NCBI RefSeq assembly: GCF_016612865.1
Contig: NZ_JAENZZ010000002.1
Span: forward strand, 62,001 to 126,000
DNA from: Blastococcus sp. TML/M2B
Lineage (GTDB): Bacteria > Actinomycetota > Actinomycetes > Mycobacteriales > Geodermatophilaceae
Length of the DNA: 64,000 bases
Reading direction: 5' to 3'
Shown: positions 1-9,929 of the stretch, in pieces
How the letters are laid out: each line of letters begins with the position of its first letter
Numbering within the stretch: the stretch's first letter is position 1
Notes under the pieces: model-generated
The model's database searches: none
Seen by the model: only the letters and a program-made list of their open reading frames with translations
What the model was told of the DNA's origin: nothing
Made by a program: the position numbers and the translations under genes

Positions 1-1024
1 ACGCCATGCCCGGCTCCAGCGGCAGGTCGTTGCCCTCGACGAGGTACGGCGCCTCGTGGGAGTCCAGCCCGATCCCGTGCCCGGTGCGGTGGATGAAGTG
101 CTCGCCCCAGCCGGCATCGGCGATGACCTGCCGGGCCGTGGCGTCCACCTGCTCGGCGGTCACCCCCGGGCGGACGACGGCGACCGCAGCCTGCTGCGCG
201 GCGTGCAGGACGCCGTACCACTCGGCGACGTCGGCAGCGGCGCTGCCGCCGACGACGTAGGTGCGGGTGCAGTCCGACCGGTAGCCGGTCGCGGTCTCAC
301 CCCCGATGTCGACGACGACGACGTCGCCCGCCTCGATCGTGCGGTCGGACAGCTCGTGGTGCGGGCTGGCGCCGTTCGGCCCCGACCCCACGATCGTGAA
401 GTCGACGCCGACGTGCCCCTCCTCGAGGATCGCCGCGGCGATGTCCGCGCCCACGGCCGCCTCGGTGCGGCCGACGGTCAGGAACTCGGCCATGCGGGCG
501 TGCACCCGGTCGATCGCGGCGCCGGCCAGGGCGAGCTCCTCGACCTCCGCGGGTGTCTTGACCATCCGCAGCCGGTCCAGCACCGGGCCGGCCAGCTCGA
601 GCGCCGAACCGGGCAGCGCGCGCTGCACGCCCAGGGCGTGCTCGGCCCAGGTGCGGGCACCCACGGCCACGCGGGTGGGGGCCGTACCGAGCCGCGCCGT
701 CGCGGCGTCGGCGAGCAGTGCGAACGGGTCCTGCGTCTCGTCCCAGGCGAGCACCTCCAGGCCCAGGGCGCCCGCGGGGCTGACCTCGACCATCGGCGCC
801 TCGAGCCGCGGGACGACGAGGAAGGGCTCGCCCTCGCGCGGCACGGCCAGGGCGGTCAGCCGCTCCATGGCGTGCGCGTCGTAGCCGGTGAGGTAGCGCA
901 GGTCCGACCCCGGCGTGAGCACGAGCAGGTCGGTGCCCGAGCCGGCGGCCAGGGCGCGGGCGGCGTGCACCCGGTCCACGGTCACGAGCGGGCCGGTGCG
1001 CCGCGGAACGGATGCGGTTGCCAC
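1..1024 (-). CDS. M24 family Xaa-Pro peptidase, C-terminus cut by window edge
   Basis: Metallopeptidase of the M24 (aminopeptidase P/prolidase) family, expected to release N-terminal residues preceding proline in the cytoplasm. Translated from the GTG at 1024, the protein has the creatinase-like N-terminal domain (LLVLTPGSDLRYLTGYDAHA), then the pita-bread domain with metal ligands in VVVDIGGE, YRSDCTRTY and HRTGHGIGLDSHEAPYL. The last glutamate ligands lie beyond base 1. An in-frame TAG sits four codons upstream of the GTG, so the start cannot be much earlier; no Shine-Dalgarno is obvious. It is divergent from the exonuclease gene, as for M. tuberculosis pepE and Rv2090. Family is secure; the exact substrate is not. 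Confidence 0.9.
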   Translation of the reverse strand, partial: MATASVPRRTGPLVTVDRVHAARALAAGSGTDLLVLTPGSDLRYLTGYDAHAMERLTALAVPREGEPFLVVPRLEAPMVEVSPAGALGLEVLAWDETQDPFALLADAATARLGTAPTRVAVGARTWAEHALGVQRALPGSALELAGPVLDRLRMVKTPAEVEELALAGAAIDRVHARMAEFLTVGRTEAAVGADIAAAILEEGHVGVDFTIVGSGPNGASPHHELSDRTIEAGDVVVVDIGGETATGYRSDCTRTYVVGGSAAADVAEWYGVLHAAQQAAVAVVRPGVTAEQVDATARQVIADAGWGEHFIHRTGHGIGLDSHEAPYLVEGNDLPLEPGMA

Positions 1025-1168
1025 GCGCGCAGACTAACCGCGGCCCCGGGGCGGCTCCGCACGTCCCGGCCGGCGGCTAGCGTGCGCGGGCGTGAGCGAG
1101 CTTGCGAGATCACCCGAGAACAGAGCACGGATCGGCACAAGAGCGACCAGCGCCGGCGAGGTGAACTC

Positions 1169-2086
1169 GTGACGACGATGCTGCTGGACGCCGCCTCGCT
1201 CTACTTCCGCGCGTTCTACGGGGTCCCCACCAGCGTGACCACGCCCGACGGCCGCCCCATCAACGCGGTGCGCGGGTTCCTGGACATGACGGCCCGGCTG
1301 CTGACCGCGCACGGCCCCGACCGGCTCGTCGCCTGCTGGGACGACGACTGGCGCCCCGCCTTCCGCGTCGAGGCGCTGCCCTCGTACAAGGCGCACCGGG
1401 TGGCACCCGAGGGCGGCGAGGAGACCCCCGACGAGCTGGCGCGGCAGGTGCCGGTCCTGATCGACGTGCTCGCCGCCGCCGGGATCGCCCGCGTGGGCGC
1501 ACCCGGCTACGAGGCCGATGACGTCATCGGCACGCTCGCCACCCGCGCCCGTGGCCCCGTCGACATCGTCACCGGCGACCGCGACCTGTTCCAGCTCGTC
1601 GACGACGCACGCGGCGTGCGCGTGCTGTACACGAACCGCGGCATCGCCGACATCGAGAGCGTCGACGAGGCCGCCGTCGCCGCGAAGTACGGCATCCCCG
1701 GCCGCGCGTACGCCGACTTCGCGGTGCTCCGCGGCGACCCGAGCGACGGCCTGCCCGGCGTGAGCGGGGTTGGCGCCAAGACCGCTGCCGCGCTCATCGG
1801 CGAGTTCGGCGACCTCGCCGGCATCCGGGCCGCGGTCGCGCGCACCGTCGTGCCGAGGCCGCCGCTCACCGCGGCGGTGCTCAAGAAGATGCACGCGGCC
1901 GGCGACTACCTCGACCGCGCCCCCGTGGTGGTCGCCGTCGCCACGGACATCGACCTGCCCGCGGTCGACGGCGACCTGCCCCGCTCCCCCGCCGACCCCG
2001 ACGCCCTCGCCGAGCTGGCCGAGCGGCACGGCTTGCAGTCCTCGCTCGGCCGCCTCGGGGCGGCGCTGGGCTGGCCGGCCGGCTGA
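1169..2086 (+). CDS. 5'-3' exonuclease (Pol I N-terminal domain-like)
   Basis: Stand-alone flap/5'-3' exonuclease of about 305 residues, homologous to the N-terminal domain of DNA polymerase I and expected to act on RNA primers or flaps in replication and repair. Visible motifs are LLLDAASLYFRAFYG at the start, the acidic cluster ACWDDDWRPAFR, YEADDVIGTLA and VTGDRDLFQLV (metal-binding aspartates), and the helix-hairpin-helix segment GDPSDGLPGVSGVGAKTAA. I chose the GTG at 1169 because GAGGTGA lies 5 bases upstream; an ATG three codons later is the alternative. A much longer upstream open frame is antisense to the M24 peptidase and is not coding. Confidence 0.92.
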   Translation: MTTMLLDAASLYFRAFYGVPTSVTTPDGRPINAVRGFLDMTARLLTAHGPDRLVACWDDDWRPAFRVEALPSYKAHRVAPEGGEETPDELARQVPVLIDVLAAAGIARVGAPGYEADDVIGTLATRARGPVDIVTGDRDLFQLVDDARGVRVLYTNRGIADIESVDEAAVAAKYGIPGRAYADFAVLRGDPSDGLPGVSGVGAKTAAALIGEFGDLAGIRAAVARTVVPRPPLTAAVLKKMHAAGDYLDRAPVVVAVATDIDLPAVDGDLPRSPADPDALAELAERHGLQSSLGRLGAALGWPAG

Positions 2087-2096
2087 GGCGCCGGGC

Positions 2097-2492
2097 TCAG
2101 TCGACGTCCCAGGTGTAGGCGGCGTCGTCCTCGTCGGTGATGGTGATGACCAGCTCGAGGTCCTCGTGGTCGTCGGTCTCGGCGTCGCACTCGTAGTCGC
2201 GGCCCTCGACGACCTCCATGCCGTGCGGGCAGTCGATGTCGACGCCGACGTCGTAGCGCTCCTCGAACTGCGTCGCGACGTCCCGCTCCACCCGGTCGGG
2301 GTCCAGCAGCGTGGGGCCGAGCCCGAGCCAGCGGCTCAGCGCCAGGGCCAGCACCACGAGCAGCCCGATGACCAGCACGCCGCCGTAGAAGCGCCCGCGG
2401 GAGCGCCGCTGCCGCGCCGCGGCGGCCGGCTCGTGCGCGAGGTCGGGGTCGGCCGTCCCGCCGCCCGCCTCCGGTCCGTCGACGGAGGCCAC
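2097..2492 (-). CDS. DUF4333 membrane-anchored protein
   Basis: Small protein (131 aa) with a charged cytoplasmic N-terminus, one transmembrane segment at about residues 35-55 (FYGGVLVIGLLVVLALAL) and an extracytoplasmic acidic C-terminal domain. That domain has two cysteines (DCPHGMEV and YECDAET) that could form a disulfide, typical of DUF4333 proteins of actinobacteria. Function is unknown. The start lies immediately after the helicase stop, so it probably shares the helicase transcript, as Rv2091c does with helY. Confidence 0.85.
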   Translation of the reverse strand: MASVDGPEAGGGTADPDLAHEPAAAARQRRSRGRFYGGVLVIGLLVVLALALSRWLGLGPTLLDPDRVERDVATQFEERYDVGVDIDCPHGMEVVEGRDYECDAETDDHEDLELVITITDEDDAAYTWDVD

Positions 2493-2493
2493 C

Positions 2494-5333
2494 TCAGCCC
2501 CCCACCGCGACGGCCACGACCCCGCGCCGGATCCTGCCGACGGCGGCGCGGGCGACCGACGCCACCGCGTCGTCTGCGACCTTCGCCACCTGGTCGAGCA
2601 GGTCGATCAGCTGGCGCGCCCAGCGGACGAAGTCGCCGCCGGAGAGCTCCGTGCCGGCCTGCTCCGCCCCGGCCAGCACGCGGTCCAGGCTCTGCCCGTC
2701 GGCCCACCGGTACGCCGCCCACGCGAACCCGAGGTCCAGGTCGCGCGTGACCCGCACGCCGTGGGCGGCCTCGACGTCGGAGAGCCGGGCCTTGACCTGC
2801 CGCATCCGGGCCACGGCCTCGGTCACCTTCCCGGACGGGATGGCGGGCAGCGAGACCAGGTCGCGGCGGGCCTCGAAGACCACGGTGGAGGCGGCCGCGG
2901 CCAGCTCGGCGGCGTTCAGCCCGCGCCAGGCGCCGGCCCGCAGGCACTCGGCGACGAGCAGGTCGGCCTCGGACCAGATGCGGGCCAGCCGGCGGCCGTC
3001 GTCGGTGACCACCGGGGTGTCGTCCGCCGCACCGATGACCGCGGTGTCGGCGGGGACCAGCTGCGCCGGCTCGGGCACCAGGTAGCCCAGCTCCTCGAGC
3101 ACGTCGCAGGTGGCGTCGAACTGCCGGGTCAGCGAGCCGGTGCGCTCGGCCATCGTCCGGTGCAGCCCGTCGGCCTCCCGGACCGCGCGCAGCCAGCGCT
3201 CGGCCACCCGCACCCGGTCCTCGCGGTCGGGCAGCTGGTGCACCGGGTGCCGGCGCAGCGCGGCCCGCAGGTCGGCGAGCACCGGGTCGTCGGCGGCCGC
3301 CGAGCGGCCCTTGCCCACCTTCCGGGCGCCGAGGTCGTGCTCGACGCGGGCGTTGCGCAGCGTCGAGGCGAGGTCGCGCCGGGCGTGCGGGCTGCGGTGG
3401 TTGAAGTTCTTCGGCACCCGCACCCGCGCCAGCGACGACACCGGCGTCGGGAAGTCGATGGTCGACAGCCGGCCGGCCCACTTGTCCTCGGTGAGCACCA
3501 GGGGGCGCGGCTCGGCGAGGTCGGTGACGCCCGGGTCCAGCACGACGGCCAGTCCCTGCCGGCGGCCCGAGGGCACCCGGATGACGTCGCCGGGGCGCAG
3601 CGCGGCCAGCGCGTCGGCGGCCTCGATCCGCCGCTTGGCCTGCGTGTCGCGGGAGAGCTCCTTCTCGCGGTCGGAGATCTCCCGGCGCAGGCGGGCGTAC
3701 TCCCCCACGTCGCCGCGGTCGGAGTGCATGTCGCGGGCGAACACCTCGGCGTCCCGTTCGTGGCGCGCGGCGGCCCGCGCCAGCCCGACGACCGACCGGT
3801 CGGCCTGGAACTGGGCGAAGGAGGAGGCCAGCAGCTCGCGGGCGCGCGCACGGCCGAACGAGCCGACCAGGTTGACCGCCATGTTGTAGCTGGGCCGGAA
3901 GCTGGACTTCAGCGGGTAGGTGCGGGTGCTGGCCAGGCCGGCGACGACGGAGGGGTCCATGCCCGGCGCCCAGATCACGACGGCGTGCCCCTCGACGTCG
4001 ATCCCGCGCCGCCCGGCCCGTCCGGTGAGCTGGGTGTACTCCCCCGGCGTCACGTCGACGTGCGCCTCGCCGTTCCACTTCACCAGCCGCTCGAGGACGA
4101 CGGTGCGGGCCGGCATGTTGATGCCCAGCGCCAGGGTCTCGGTGGCGAACACCGCCTTGACCAGGCCGCGGACGAAGCACTCCTCGACCGTCTCCTTGAA
4201 CGCGGGCACCAGGCCGGCGTGGTGGGCGGCGAGCCCGGCGAGCAGGCCCTCGCGCCACTCCCAGAAGCCGAGGACGTGCAGGTCCTCCTCCGGCAGCGAG
4301 CCGGTGCGCTCGTCGATGATCTCGGCGATCTCGGCGCGCTCGGCCTCGTCGGTCAGCCGGAGGCCGCTCATCAGGCACTGGTGCACGGCGGCGTCGCAGC
4401 CGTTGCGGCTGAACACGAAGGTGATCGCGGGCAGCAGCCCGGCCTTGTCCAGCCGCTCGATGACGTCGGAGCGCGCCGGTGGGCGGTACCGCGGCTTGTG
4501 CGCGCGGACTCGCGGCGGCCGGACCCGCCCCAGCCCTCGATCCGCCGCTCGTGCTCGCGGACGTAGCGGACCAGCTCGGGGTCGACCACCGAGGCGCCGC
4601 GCTCGCGGGTGGACAGCGGCCGCGGGCTCGCGCCGTGCTCGGCGGCGTGGGCGGAGGGGCGCAGCGAGAACAGGTCGAAGACCCGGTTGCCGACGAGCAT
4701 GTGCTGCCACAGCGGGATCGGCCGCACCTCGCTGACGACGACCTCGGTGTCGCCGCGGACGGTGACCAGCCAGTCGGCGAACTCCTCGGCGTTGCTGACC
4801 GTCGCCGACAGCGAGACCAGGGTGACCGACGGTGGGAGGTGGATGATCACCTCCTCCCAGACCGCGCCGCGGAACCGGTCGGCGAGGTAGTGCACCTCGT
4901 CCATGACCACATAGCCCAGCCCGTGCAGCGCCGGCGACTCCGCGTAGAGCATGTTGCGGAGGACCTCGGTGGTCATCACGACGACCGGGGCGTCCCCGTT
5001 GACCGCGTTGTCGCCGGTGAGCAGGCCGACCCGCTCGGGCCCGTAGCGCTCGACGAGGTCGTTGTACTTCTGGTTGGACAGCGCCTTGATCGGCGTCGTG
5101 TAGAACGCCTTGCGCCCCTCGGACAGCGCCTTGTGGACGGCGAACTCCCCGACCACCGTCTTGCCGGCGCCGGTGGGCGCGCACACCAGGACGCCGGAGC
5201 CGCGGTCGAGCGCCTCGCACGCCTCGACCTGGAACTCGTCGAGGGAGAAGCCCAGCTCGGCGGTGAACTCGGCGAGCGCCGGGTGGGCCGTCCGGCGCCG
5301 GGCAGCGGCGTACCGCTCAGCGGGGCTGGACAT
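2494..5333 (-). CDS. helY: HelY-type DEVH-box helicase (frame break near 4500)
   Basis: Superfamily 2 helicase of the Ski2/Mtr4-like group called HelY in actinobacteria, about 946 aa if repaired; probably acts on RNA. The N-terminal half (5333 to about 4500) contains CAPTGAGKT (motif I), VVMDEVHYL (DEVH box) and LSATVSNAEEFADW (motif III). The rest, in another frame, contains AITFVFSRNGCDAA and the motif VI region TGRAGRRGID, then the long C-terminal domain of this family. The break falls in an alternating GC stretch between EGWGGSGRRES and HKPRYRPPARSDV; one missing base (or two extra) explains it. Both halves are well conserved, so I treat this as one gene with a probable sequence error rather than a decayed gene. 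Confidence 0.88.
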
Positions 5334-5370
5334 GCCCCCACGTTAGGCCCGTCGACCGGGAGCGGCTCGC

Positions 5371-5460
5371 CGCCACGATCAGGTTCCCTGATCGTGGCGC
5401 GTCCTCCCTCAGCTCCCACGGTGAGGGAGGACGCTCGATGATCAGGTCACCTGATCATCG
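5371..5460. repeat. three consecutive perfect hairpins
   Basis: Three back-to-back inverted repeats: 13-bp arms at 5371-5383/5387-5399 (3-base loop), 13-bp arms at 5399-5411/5422-5434 (10-base loop), and 11-bp arms at 5436-5446/5450-5460 (3-base loop). The first and third share the core CCTGATC. The third overlaps the stop codon of the lipid kinase gene. They lie downstream of that position only for leftward transcription from helY's upstream side, so they may insulate or be mobile palindromic repeats rather than a simple terminator. Confidence 0.8.
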
Positions 5461-6342
5461 CGGGCCCGCGCCGACGACGCGGAGGGCGCCGGGCACGCAC
5501 TCGGCGGTCACCGGCAGGGGGGCGATCCGCTCGCCGTCGGCGTAGGTCGTGACGGCGGCGCCGGAGAGCTCGACGCGGGCCGCCCGGAACACCGACACCG
5601 ACGGGTGGTCGACGTGCGTGCCGTCGGCCAGCCGCGGCCGGGTGCGGATCAGCTCGCGCCGGGTGGTCGGGCCGACGACGGTCACGTCGAGCAGCCCGTC
5701 GGCGGGGTCGGCGCCCGGGCAGACGGGCAGCCCGCCGCCGTACCAGGCGGTGTTGCCGACGGCGATCAGCGTCGCCGCCACCTCCCGCACCTCGCCGTCG
5801 AGACCCAGCGTGAGCCGGTAGGGCCGCAGCCGGGCCAGCTCGAGCAGCGTGGCGACGTCGTAGCGGCGGCGCCCACGGGGCCACCGCAGGCGGTTGGCGC
5901 GGTCGGTGACCGCGGAGTCGAAGCCGCAGCAGAGCACCGTGGCCCACCAGCGGTCGCCGACCCGGCCCGCGTCGAGGGTGCGGGCCTCCCCCGCCGCCAG
6001 GTCCGCGGCGATCGCCCGCGCGGCGGCCGCCGGGTCGGTGGGCACGCCGAGGGCGTGCGCCAGGTCGTTGCCCGTCCCGGCCGGCACCAGCCCCAGCGCG
6101 GCGCCGGTGCCCGTGACCGCCTGCAGGCCGGCGTGCGCCGTCCCGTCCCCGCCCACGGCCACGACCGCGGCGGCACCGGCGGCCACCGCCGCGCGGGCCT
6201 GCTCCTCGGCGTCGGCAGCCGTGGTGGCCGGCAGGACGTGCGGGTCCAGCCCGGCGGCGCGCAGCTCCCGCAGGACGCCGTCCCCGACCGCGCGCGCCCG
6301 GCCGCGGCCCGCGGCGGCGCTGACGAGGACGGCGACGTCCAC
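5455..6342 (-). CDS. diacylglycerol/lipid kinase family protein
   Basis: Lipid kinase of the DAGK catalytic family (about 295 aa), expected to phosphorylate diacylglycerol or a related lipid at the membrane. It shows AVGGDGTAHAG (nucleotide-binding GGDGT) and LVPAGTGNDLAHALG (GTGND), a central CCGFDSAVTDRANRLRWPRG segment and a C-terminal YADGERIAPLPV strand with the family DGE motif. The frame continues upstream into tatC because of the tatC frame break. I place the start at GTG 6342, where the kinase fold begins (VDVAVLVSAAAGRGRA), 17 bases after the repaired tatC stop. Co-transcription with tatAC is likely; the lipid substrate is unknown. Confidence 0.85.
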   Translation of the reverse strand: MDVAVLVSAAAGRGRARAVGDGVLRELRAAGLDPHVLPATTAADAEEQARAAVAAGAAAVVAVGGDGTAHAGLQAVTGTGAALGLVPAGTGNDLAHALGVPTDPAAAARAIAADLAAGEARTLDAGRVGDRWWATVLCCGFDSAVTDRANRLRWPRGRRRYDVATLLELARLRPYRLTLGLDGEVREVAATLIAVGNTAWYGGGLPVCPGADPADGLLDVTVVGPTTRRELIRTRPRLADGTHVDHPSVSVFRAARVELSGAAVTTYADGERIAPLPVTAECVPGALRVVGAGPR

Positions 6343-6359
6343 GCGGGTCCCGGCCCCGC

Positions 6360-7266
6360 TCAGCGGCGGGCGGAGGCGGACGACGAACCCTGCGGCTCGT
6401 CGAGCGCCGACGGCCGCGCGTCCAGCGGGGAGGCCTCGTCGTCGTCGAGGTGGGCGAAGCTCTCGGCCGCCTCGCGGCGGGCGCGGCGCCGGTCGACGAA
6501 CCGGGGCGATCTGGATGGCCACCTCGAACAGCAGGATCATCGGCCCGGCCATCGCCAGCATCGTGAACGGGTCCTGCGTCGGCGTGACGAAGGCGGCGAA
6601 CACGATGGTCAGGAAGAAGATCCAGCGCCGGCTCTTCGCCAGCACCTCGTAGCTGAGGATCCCCACCAGGTTGAGCGCGACCGCGATCAGCGGCAGCTCC
6701 AGCGACAGGCCGAAGGCCACCAGCAGGCTGATGACGAAGCCCAGGTAGTCCGGCGCGGTGAGCTGGAAGGCCACCTCGTCGCCGGCCAGGGAGAGCAGCA
6801 GCTCCAGGCCCTTGCGCAGGGTCAGCCAGGCGAGGAACGCGCCCGCCGCGAACAGCACGGTGGCCGAGGCGACGAAGGCGACGGTGTAGCGGCGCTCGTT
6901 GCGCCGCAGCCCGGGGGTGATGAAGGCCCACAGCTGGTAGAGCCAGAACGGCGCCGACAGGACGGCGCCGGCGATCAGGCCGATCTTCAACCGCAGCAGC
7001 ACGCCGCCGAAGACGTCGAGCACCACCAGCCGGCAGTCCTCGTCACCCTGGAAGCGGAAGCTGCCGGGCAGGGCGCAGTAGGGCTCGGTGAGGAAGGTGA
7101 GCAGGCCGTGGTCGTACCAGAGGAAACCGACGACGGTGCCGAGCGCCAGCGCCACCAGGGCCTTGGCGATCCGGTTCCGCAGCTCGGTCAGGTGCCCGAC
7201 CAGCGGCATCGTCGCCTCGGGGTTCCGAGCCCTGCGGCGTCTGCGCCGCGGCGGCGCCTCGCTCAC
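6360..7266 (-). CDS. tatC: Sec-independent translocase subunit TatC (frame break near 6505)
   Basis: Core receptor of the twin-arginine translocase, about 301 aa if repaired. It has six transmembrane segments and the conserved N-terminal MPLVGHLTELRNRI, plus FWLYQLWAFITPGLRRNERR and FAAFVTPTQDPFTM. At the end of the last helix an extra base in a G run (6503-6506, forward strand) throws the frame into the downstream lipid kinase. Removing it restores ARFVDRRRARREAAESFAHL and a stop at 6360. Since the essential membrane core is intact before the break, even the sequence as given could encode a functional TatC with an altered tail. It follows tatA by 23 bases. Confidence 0.92.
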
Positions 7267-7289
7267 CGTCGTCCGACCCGGGGCAGGGC

Positions 7290-7622
7290 TCAGCGGGACT
7301 GGTCGGACGCGCGCGCCTGCTCGACGCGGGCCCGCAGCTCCGCGGCGCGCAGCTCGGCCGCGCGCGCCTCGGCGGCCAGCACCTCGGCCTCGGCAGTGGG
7401 AGCGCTGGGCGTCACGATCTCGCCGCGGACGGTGGTCTGCGCCGGGTCCTTCCCGCGGAGCCCCCCGCCCACGGAGTCATCGTCCTTCATCCCCTTCATC
7501 TCGCCCTTGAAGATCCGCAGCGAGCGGCCGAGCGAGCGCGAGGCGTCGGGGAGCTTCTTGTAGCCGAACAGCAGCAGGATGGCCAGGATGATCAGGCCGA
7601 TCTCCAGCGGGCCGAGATTCAC
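7290..7622 (-). CDS. tatA: Sec-independent translocase subunit TatA
   Basis: Pore-forming Tat component of 110 aa. It has an N-terminal transmembrane helix (IGLIILAILLLFGYKKLPD, carrying the family FG-KKLP signature) followed by an amphipathic helix (SRSLGRSLRIFKGEMKGM) and a charged, alanine/glutamate-rich C-terminal tail predicted to be helical. It lies directly upstream of tatC in the same direction, the standard actinobacterial tatAC arrangement next to pafBC. Confidence 0.95.
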   Translation of the reverse strand: MNLGPLEIGLIILAILLLFGYKKLPDASRSLGRSLRIFKGEMKGMKDDDSVGGGLRGKDPAQTTVRGEIVTPSAPTAEAEVLAAEARAAELRAAELRARVEQARASDQSR

Positions 7623-7685
7623 TGGTCCTCCAGACGTCGATTCCCGGGTGATGCTACGCCCGGTGGGGGCCGCTCCCCCGCACCG

Positions 7686-7892
7686 TCAGAGGCGGTCGGC
7701 CGGGCCGTCGCCGGTCCGGGCGGCCCGCTCGGCGGTCGCCGCGACCCGGTCCGCCAGCGGCCGGACCTCCCGCTCGAAGGCGGCGACCTCGCGCGCCAGC
7801 CGGGCCTGGGCGCCGCGGACGCCGTAGGCCAGCGCGCCGAGGACGACGACGGACAGCACCACGACGACGCCCCACACGACCCACAGCAGCAC
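7686..7892 (-). CDS. small single-pass membrane protein, unknown function
   Basis: 68-aa open frame with an N-terminal transmembrane helix (LWVVWGVVVVLSVVVLGALAYGV) followed by a charged helix (REVAAFEREVRPLADRVAATAERAART) that could form a coiled coil. It sits between pafC and tatA in the same direction with short gaps, so it is probably part of the operon. I do not recognise a family; TatB- or DivIC-like membrane-plus-coil topology is suggestive only. Confidence 0.6.
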   Translation of the reverse strand: MLLWVVWGVVVVLSVVVLGALAYGVRGAQARLAREVAAFEREVRPLADRVAATAERAARTGDGPADRL

Positions 7893-7901
7893 GGGGCGAC
7901 C

Positions 7902-8888
7902 CTAGCCGGTGGTGCTGCCCGGGGCGTCGATCCCGTAGCGGGCCAGGGCCGCCCGGGCGTCGGCGGCGACCTGCTCGGCCAGGCCGGCCGGCTCGTCGAC
8001 CAGGGCGTCGCCACCCAGCGAGGCGACCAGCCGGCGGGCCCAGGCGAGGTCGGCGGTGCGCACGGTCACCGCGAGCCCCCCGGGCGGGTCGTCGACGGGC
8101 GCGACGGAGTCGACCGGGTAGTACTCGGCGACCCACCGGCTGCGGCGGGACAGCCGCAACCGCACGGCCGGCGACCCCGGCTCGGGCTGGTACACCCCGG
8201 CCTCGACGTCGCGCTCGTGCGCCTCGGGCGGCGGCGCGGCCGGCTCGTCGAGGACGGCGACGTCGTCCACCCGGTCGAGCCGGAACAGCCGCACGCCCTC
8301 GACCCGCCGGCACCAGGCCTCGAGGTACCAGCGTCCGTCGACCAGCAGCAGCCGCATGGGGTCGACGGTGCGCTCGGTCCGCTCGTCGCGGGTGGGCACG
8401 TAGTAGTGCAGGTGGAGGGCGCGGGTGCGCTGCAGCGCGTCGCGGACGACGGCGAGGGTCTCCTCCCGCGCGTCGACGCTCACCGTGACCGGCGTGACCT
8501 CGGCGGCGTGCCCGGCGGCGGCGGAGACCTTGGCCAGCGCCCGGCTGACCGCCTCGCGCTCGGCCAGCCCCGGCAGCTCCAGCAGCGTCTTCAGCGCCAC
8601 GACCAGCGCGACCGCCTCGTCGGTGGTCAGCCGCAGCGGCCGCTCCATCCCGGCGGGGAAGGTGACGTGCACGCGGTCGCCCTCGAAGGACAGGTCGATG
8701 AGGTCCCCCGGCCCGTGCCCGGGCAGGCCGCACATCCACAGCAGCTCGAGGTCGCTGCGCAGCTGCCGCTCGGTGACGCCGAAGTCGCGGGCCGCCTCCT
8801 GGACCCGCACGCCACCGGGCCGGGCGGTCAGGTACGGGATGAGGGCCAGCAGGCGGGTCATCCGGTCGGGCGTGCTGGTGGTGCTCAT
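7902..8888 (-). CDS. pafC: WYL-domain transcriptional regulator PafC
   Basis: Second subunit of the PafBC regulator, 328 aa. In mycobacteria PafBC activates the RecA/LexA-independent DNA damage response. It has an N-terminal winged HTH (RMTRLLALIPYLTARPGGVRVQEAARDFGVTERQLRSDLELLW), the WYL domain (VDGRWYLEAWCRR) and a C-terminal extension domain. The ATG at 8888 overlaps the repaired pafB stop as ATGA, so the two are translationally coupled, consistent with obligate heterodimer formation. Confidence 0.93.
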   Translation of the reverse strand: MSTTSTPDRMTRLLALIPYLTARPGGVRVQEAARDFGVTERQLRSDLELLWMCGLPGHGPGDLIDLSFEGDRVHVTFPAGMERPLRLTTDEAVALVVALKTLLELPGLAEREAVSRALAKVSAAAGHAAEVTPVTVSVDAREETLAVVRDALQRTRALHLHYYVPTRDERTERTVDPMRLLLVDGRWYLEAWCRRVEGVRLFRLDRVDDVAVLDEPAAPPPEAHERDVEAGVYQPEPGSPAVRLRLSRRSRWVAEYYPVDSVAPVDDPPGGLAVTVRTADLAWARRLVASLGGDALVDEPAGLAEQVAADARAALARYGIDAPGSTTG

Positions 8889-9866
8889 GCCGGGGCCCCC
8901 AACGCCGCGAGCCGGGTGAGGCGGGCGATCACGGCCTCGCGCACCTCGGGAGGCGACTCGACGACGACGTCGGCGCCCAGCGCGGCGAGCTGGTCGGCCA
9001 GCCCCCCACGGCTGGCTGCTGCGCAGCTCCAGCCGGTCCTCCGCACCGTCCTCGGTCGGGCCGAGCGGCGTGGCCCATCGGCGCAGGCCGACGGCGGTGC
9101 CGGGCCGGGCGCGGACGACGACCACCTGCTCCTGGCCGCCCACCTGGTTGGCGACCATGCCGGCGAGATCCAGGTCCGCCGGTGGCTCGAACGCGCCGCC
9201 CGGTCCGGTGGCCCGCGGCGTGCCGACCACGCGGGAGAGCCGGAACACCCGCGGCTGCTGCCGGTCGAGGTCCAGCCCGCCGAGGTACCAGCGGCCGTGC
9301 CAGGCGATGACGCCCCACGGCTGCACGTGCCGGCGGGCCGGGGCGTCCTCGTCGGGGCGCTGGTAGTCGAACTCCACGGCGCGGCGGTCGCGGGCGGCCG
9401 CGTACACCGGCTCGAACGCCGCCTCGCCGGCGTCCAGCCGCGGCTGCAGCGGGATGCCGCCGCCGGGGTCGACGTCGACGCCGGCCGCCTTGAGCTTCAC
9501 CAGCGCGCTCTGCGCGGCGCCGGCCAGCTGGGCGGACTCCCACAGCCGCAGCGCCAGGCCGACGGCCGCGGCCTCCTCGCCGGTCAGCTGGATCTCGGGC
9601 AGCTCGTAGTCGGCGCGCGCGATGCGGTAGCCGTCCTCGGTGTCGAAGACGCTGGTGCGGCCGGTCTCCAGCGGCACGCCCATCTCGCGCAGCTCGGCCT
9701 TGTCCCGCTCGAACATCCGCTTGAACGCCTCGTCGGCGCGGTCGGTGCCGTCGTCGGCCTCGTAGCCGGGCACCGTCGCGCGGATGCGGGCCGCCGTCAC
9801 GTACTGGCGGGTGCTCAGCAGCGCGATGACCAGGTTGACCAGTCGTTCCGCCCGCTTGGCCGCCAT
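8885..9866 (-). CDS. pafB: WYL-domain transcriptional regulator PafB (frame break near 9015)
   Basis: First subunit of PafBC, about 326 aa when repaired: N-terminal HTH (RLVNLVIALLSTRQYVTAARIR, then FKRMFERDKAELREMGVPLE) and WYL domain (GVIAWHGRWYLGGLDLD). Close to the C-terminus, after LELRSS, an extra base near 9010-9017 shifts the frame and fuses it to pafC. Deleting one base restores a tail ending in REAVIARLTRLAALGAPA and a stop at 8885 overlapping the pafC ATG, the organisation seen in other actinobacteria. The damage removes only about the last 45 residues. Confidence 0.92.
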
Positions 9867-9917
9867 GGACCCAGGCTAGTGGGCCGCGGCCACCCGGCCG
9901 TCCGCCGGGACGCTGGC

Positions 9918-9923
9918 TAGCCT
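9918..9923 (+). promoter_or_regulatory. -10 box TAGCCT of a leaderless promoter
   Basis: TAGCCT ends 6 bases before the ATG of the DUF3866 gene, with no Shine-Dalgarno between. The same arrangement (TAGNNT, 6-7 bases, RTG) recurs before pafA, dop, the RecB-like gene, PAC2 and mshC, which supports transcription starting at the start codon. Confidence 0.55.
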
Positions 9924-9929
9924 GCGGGC

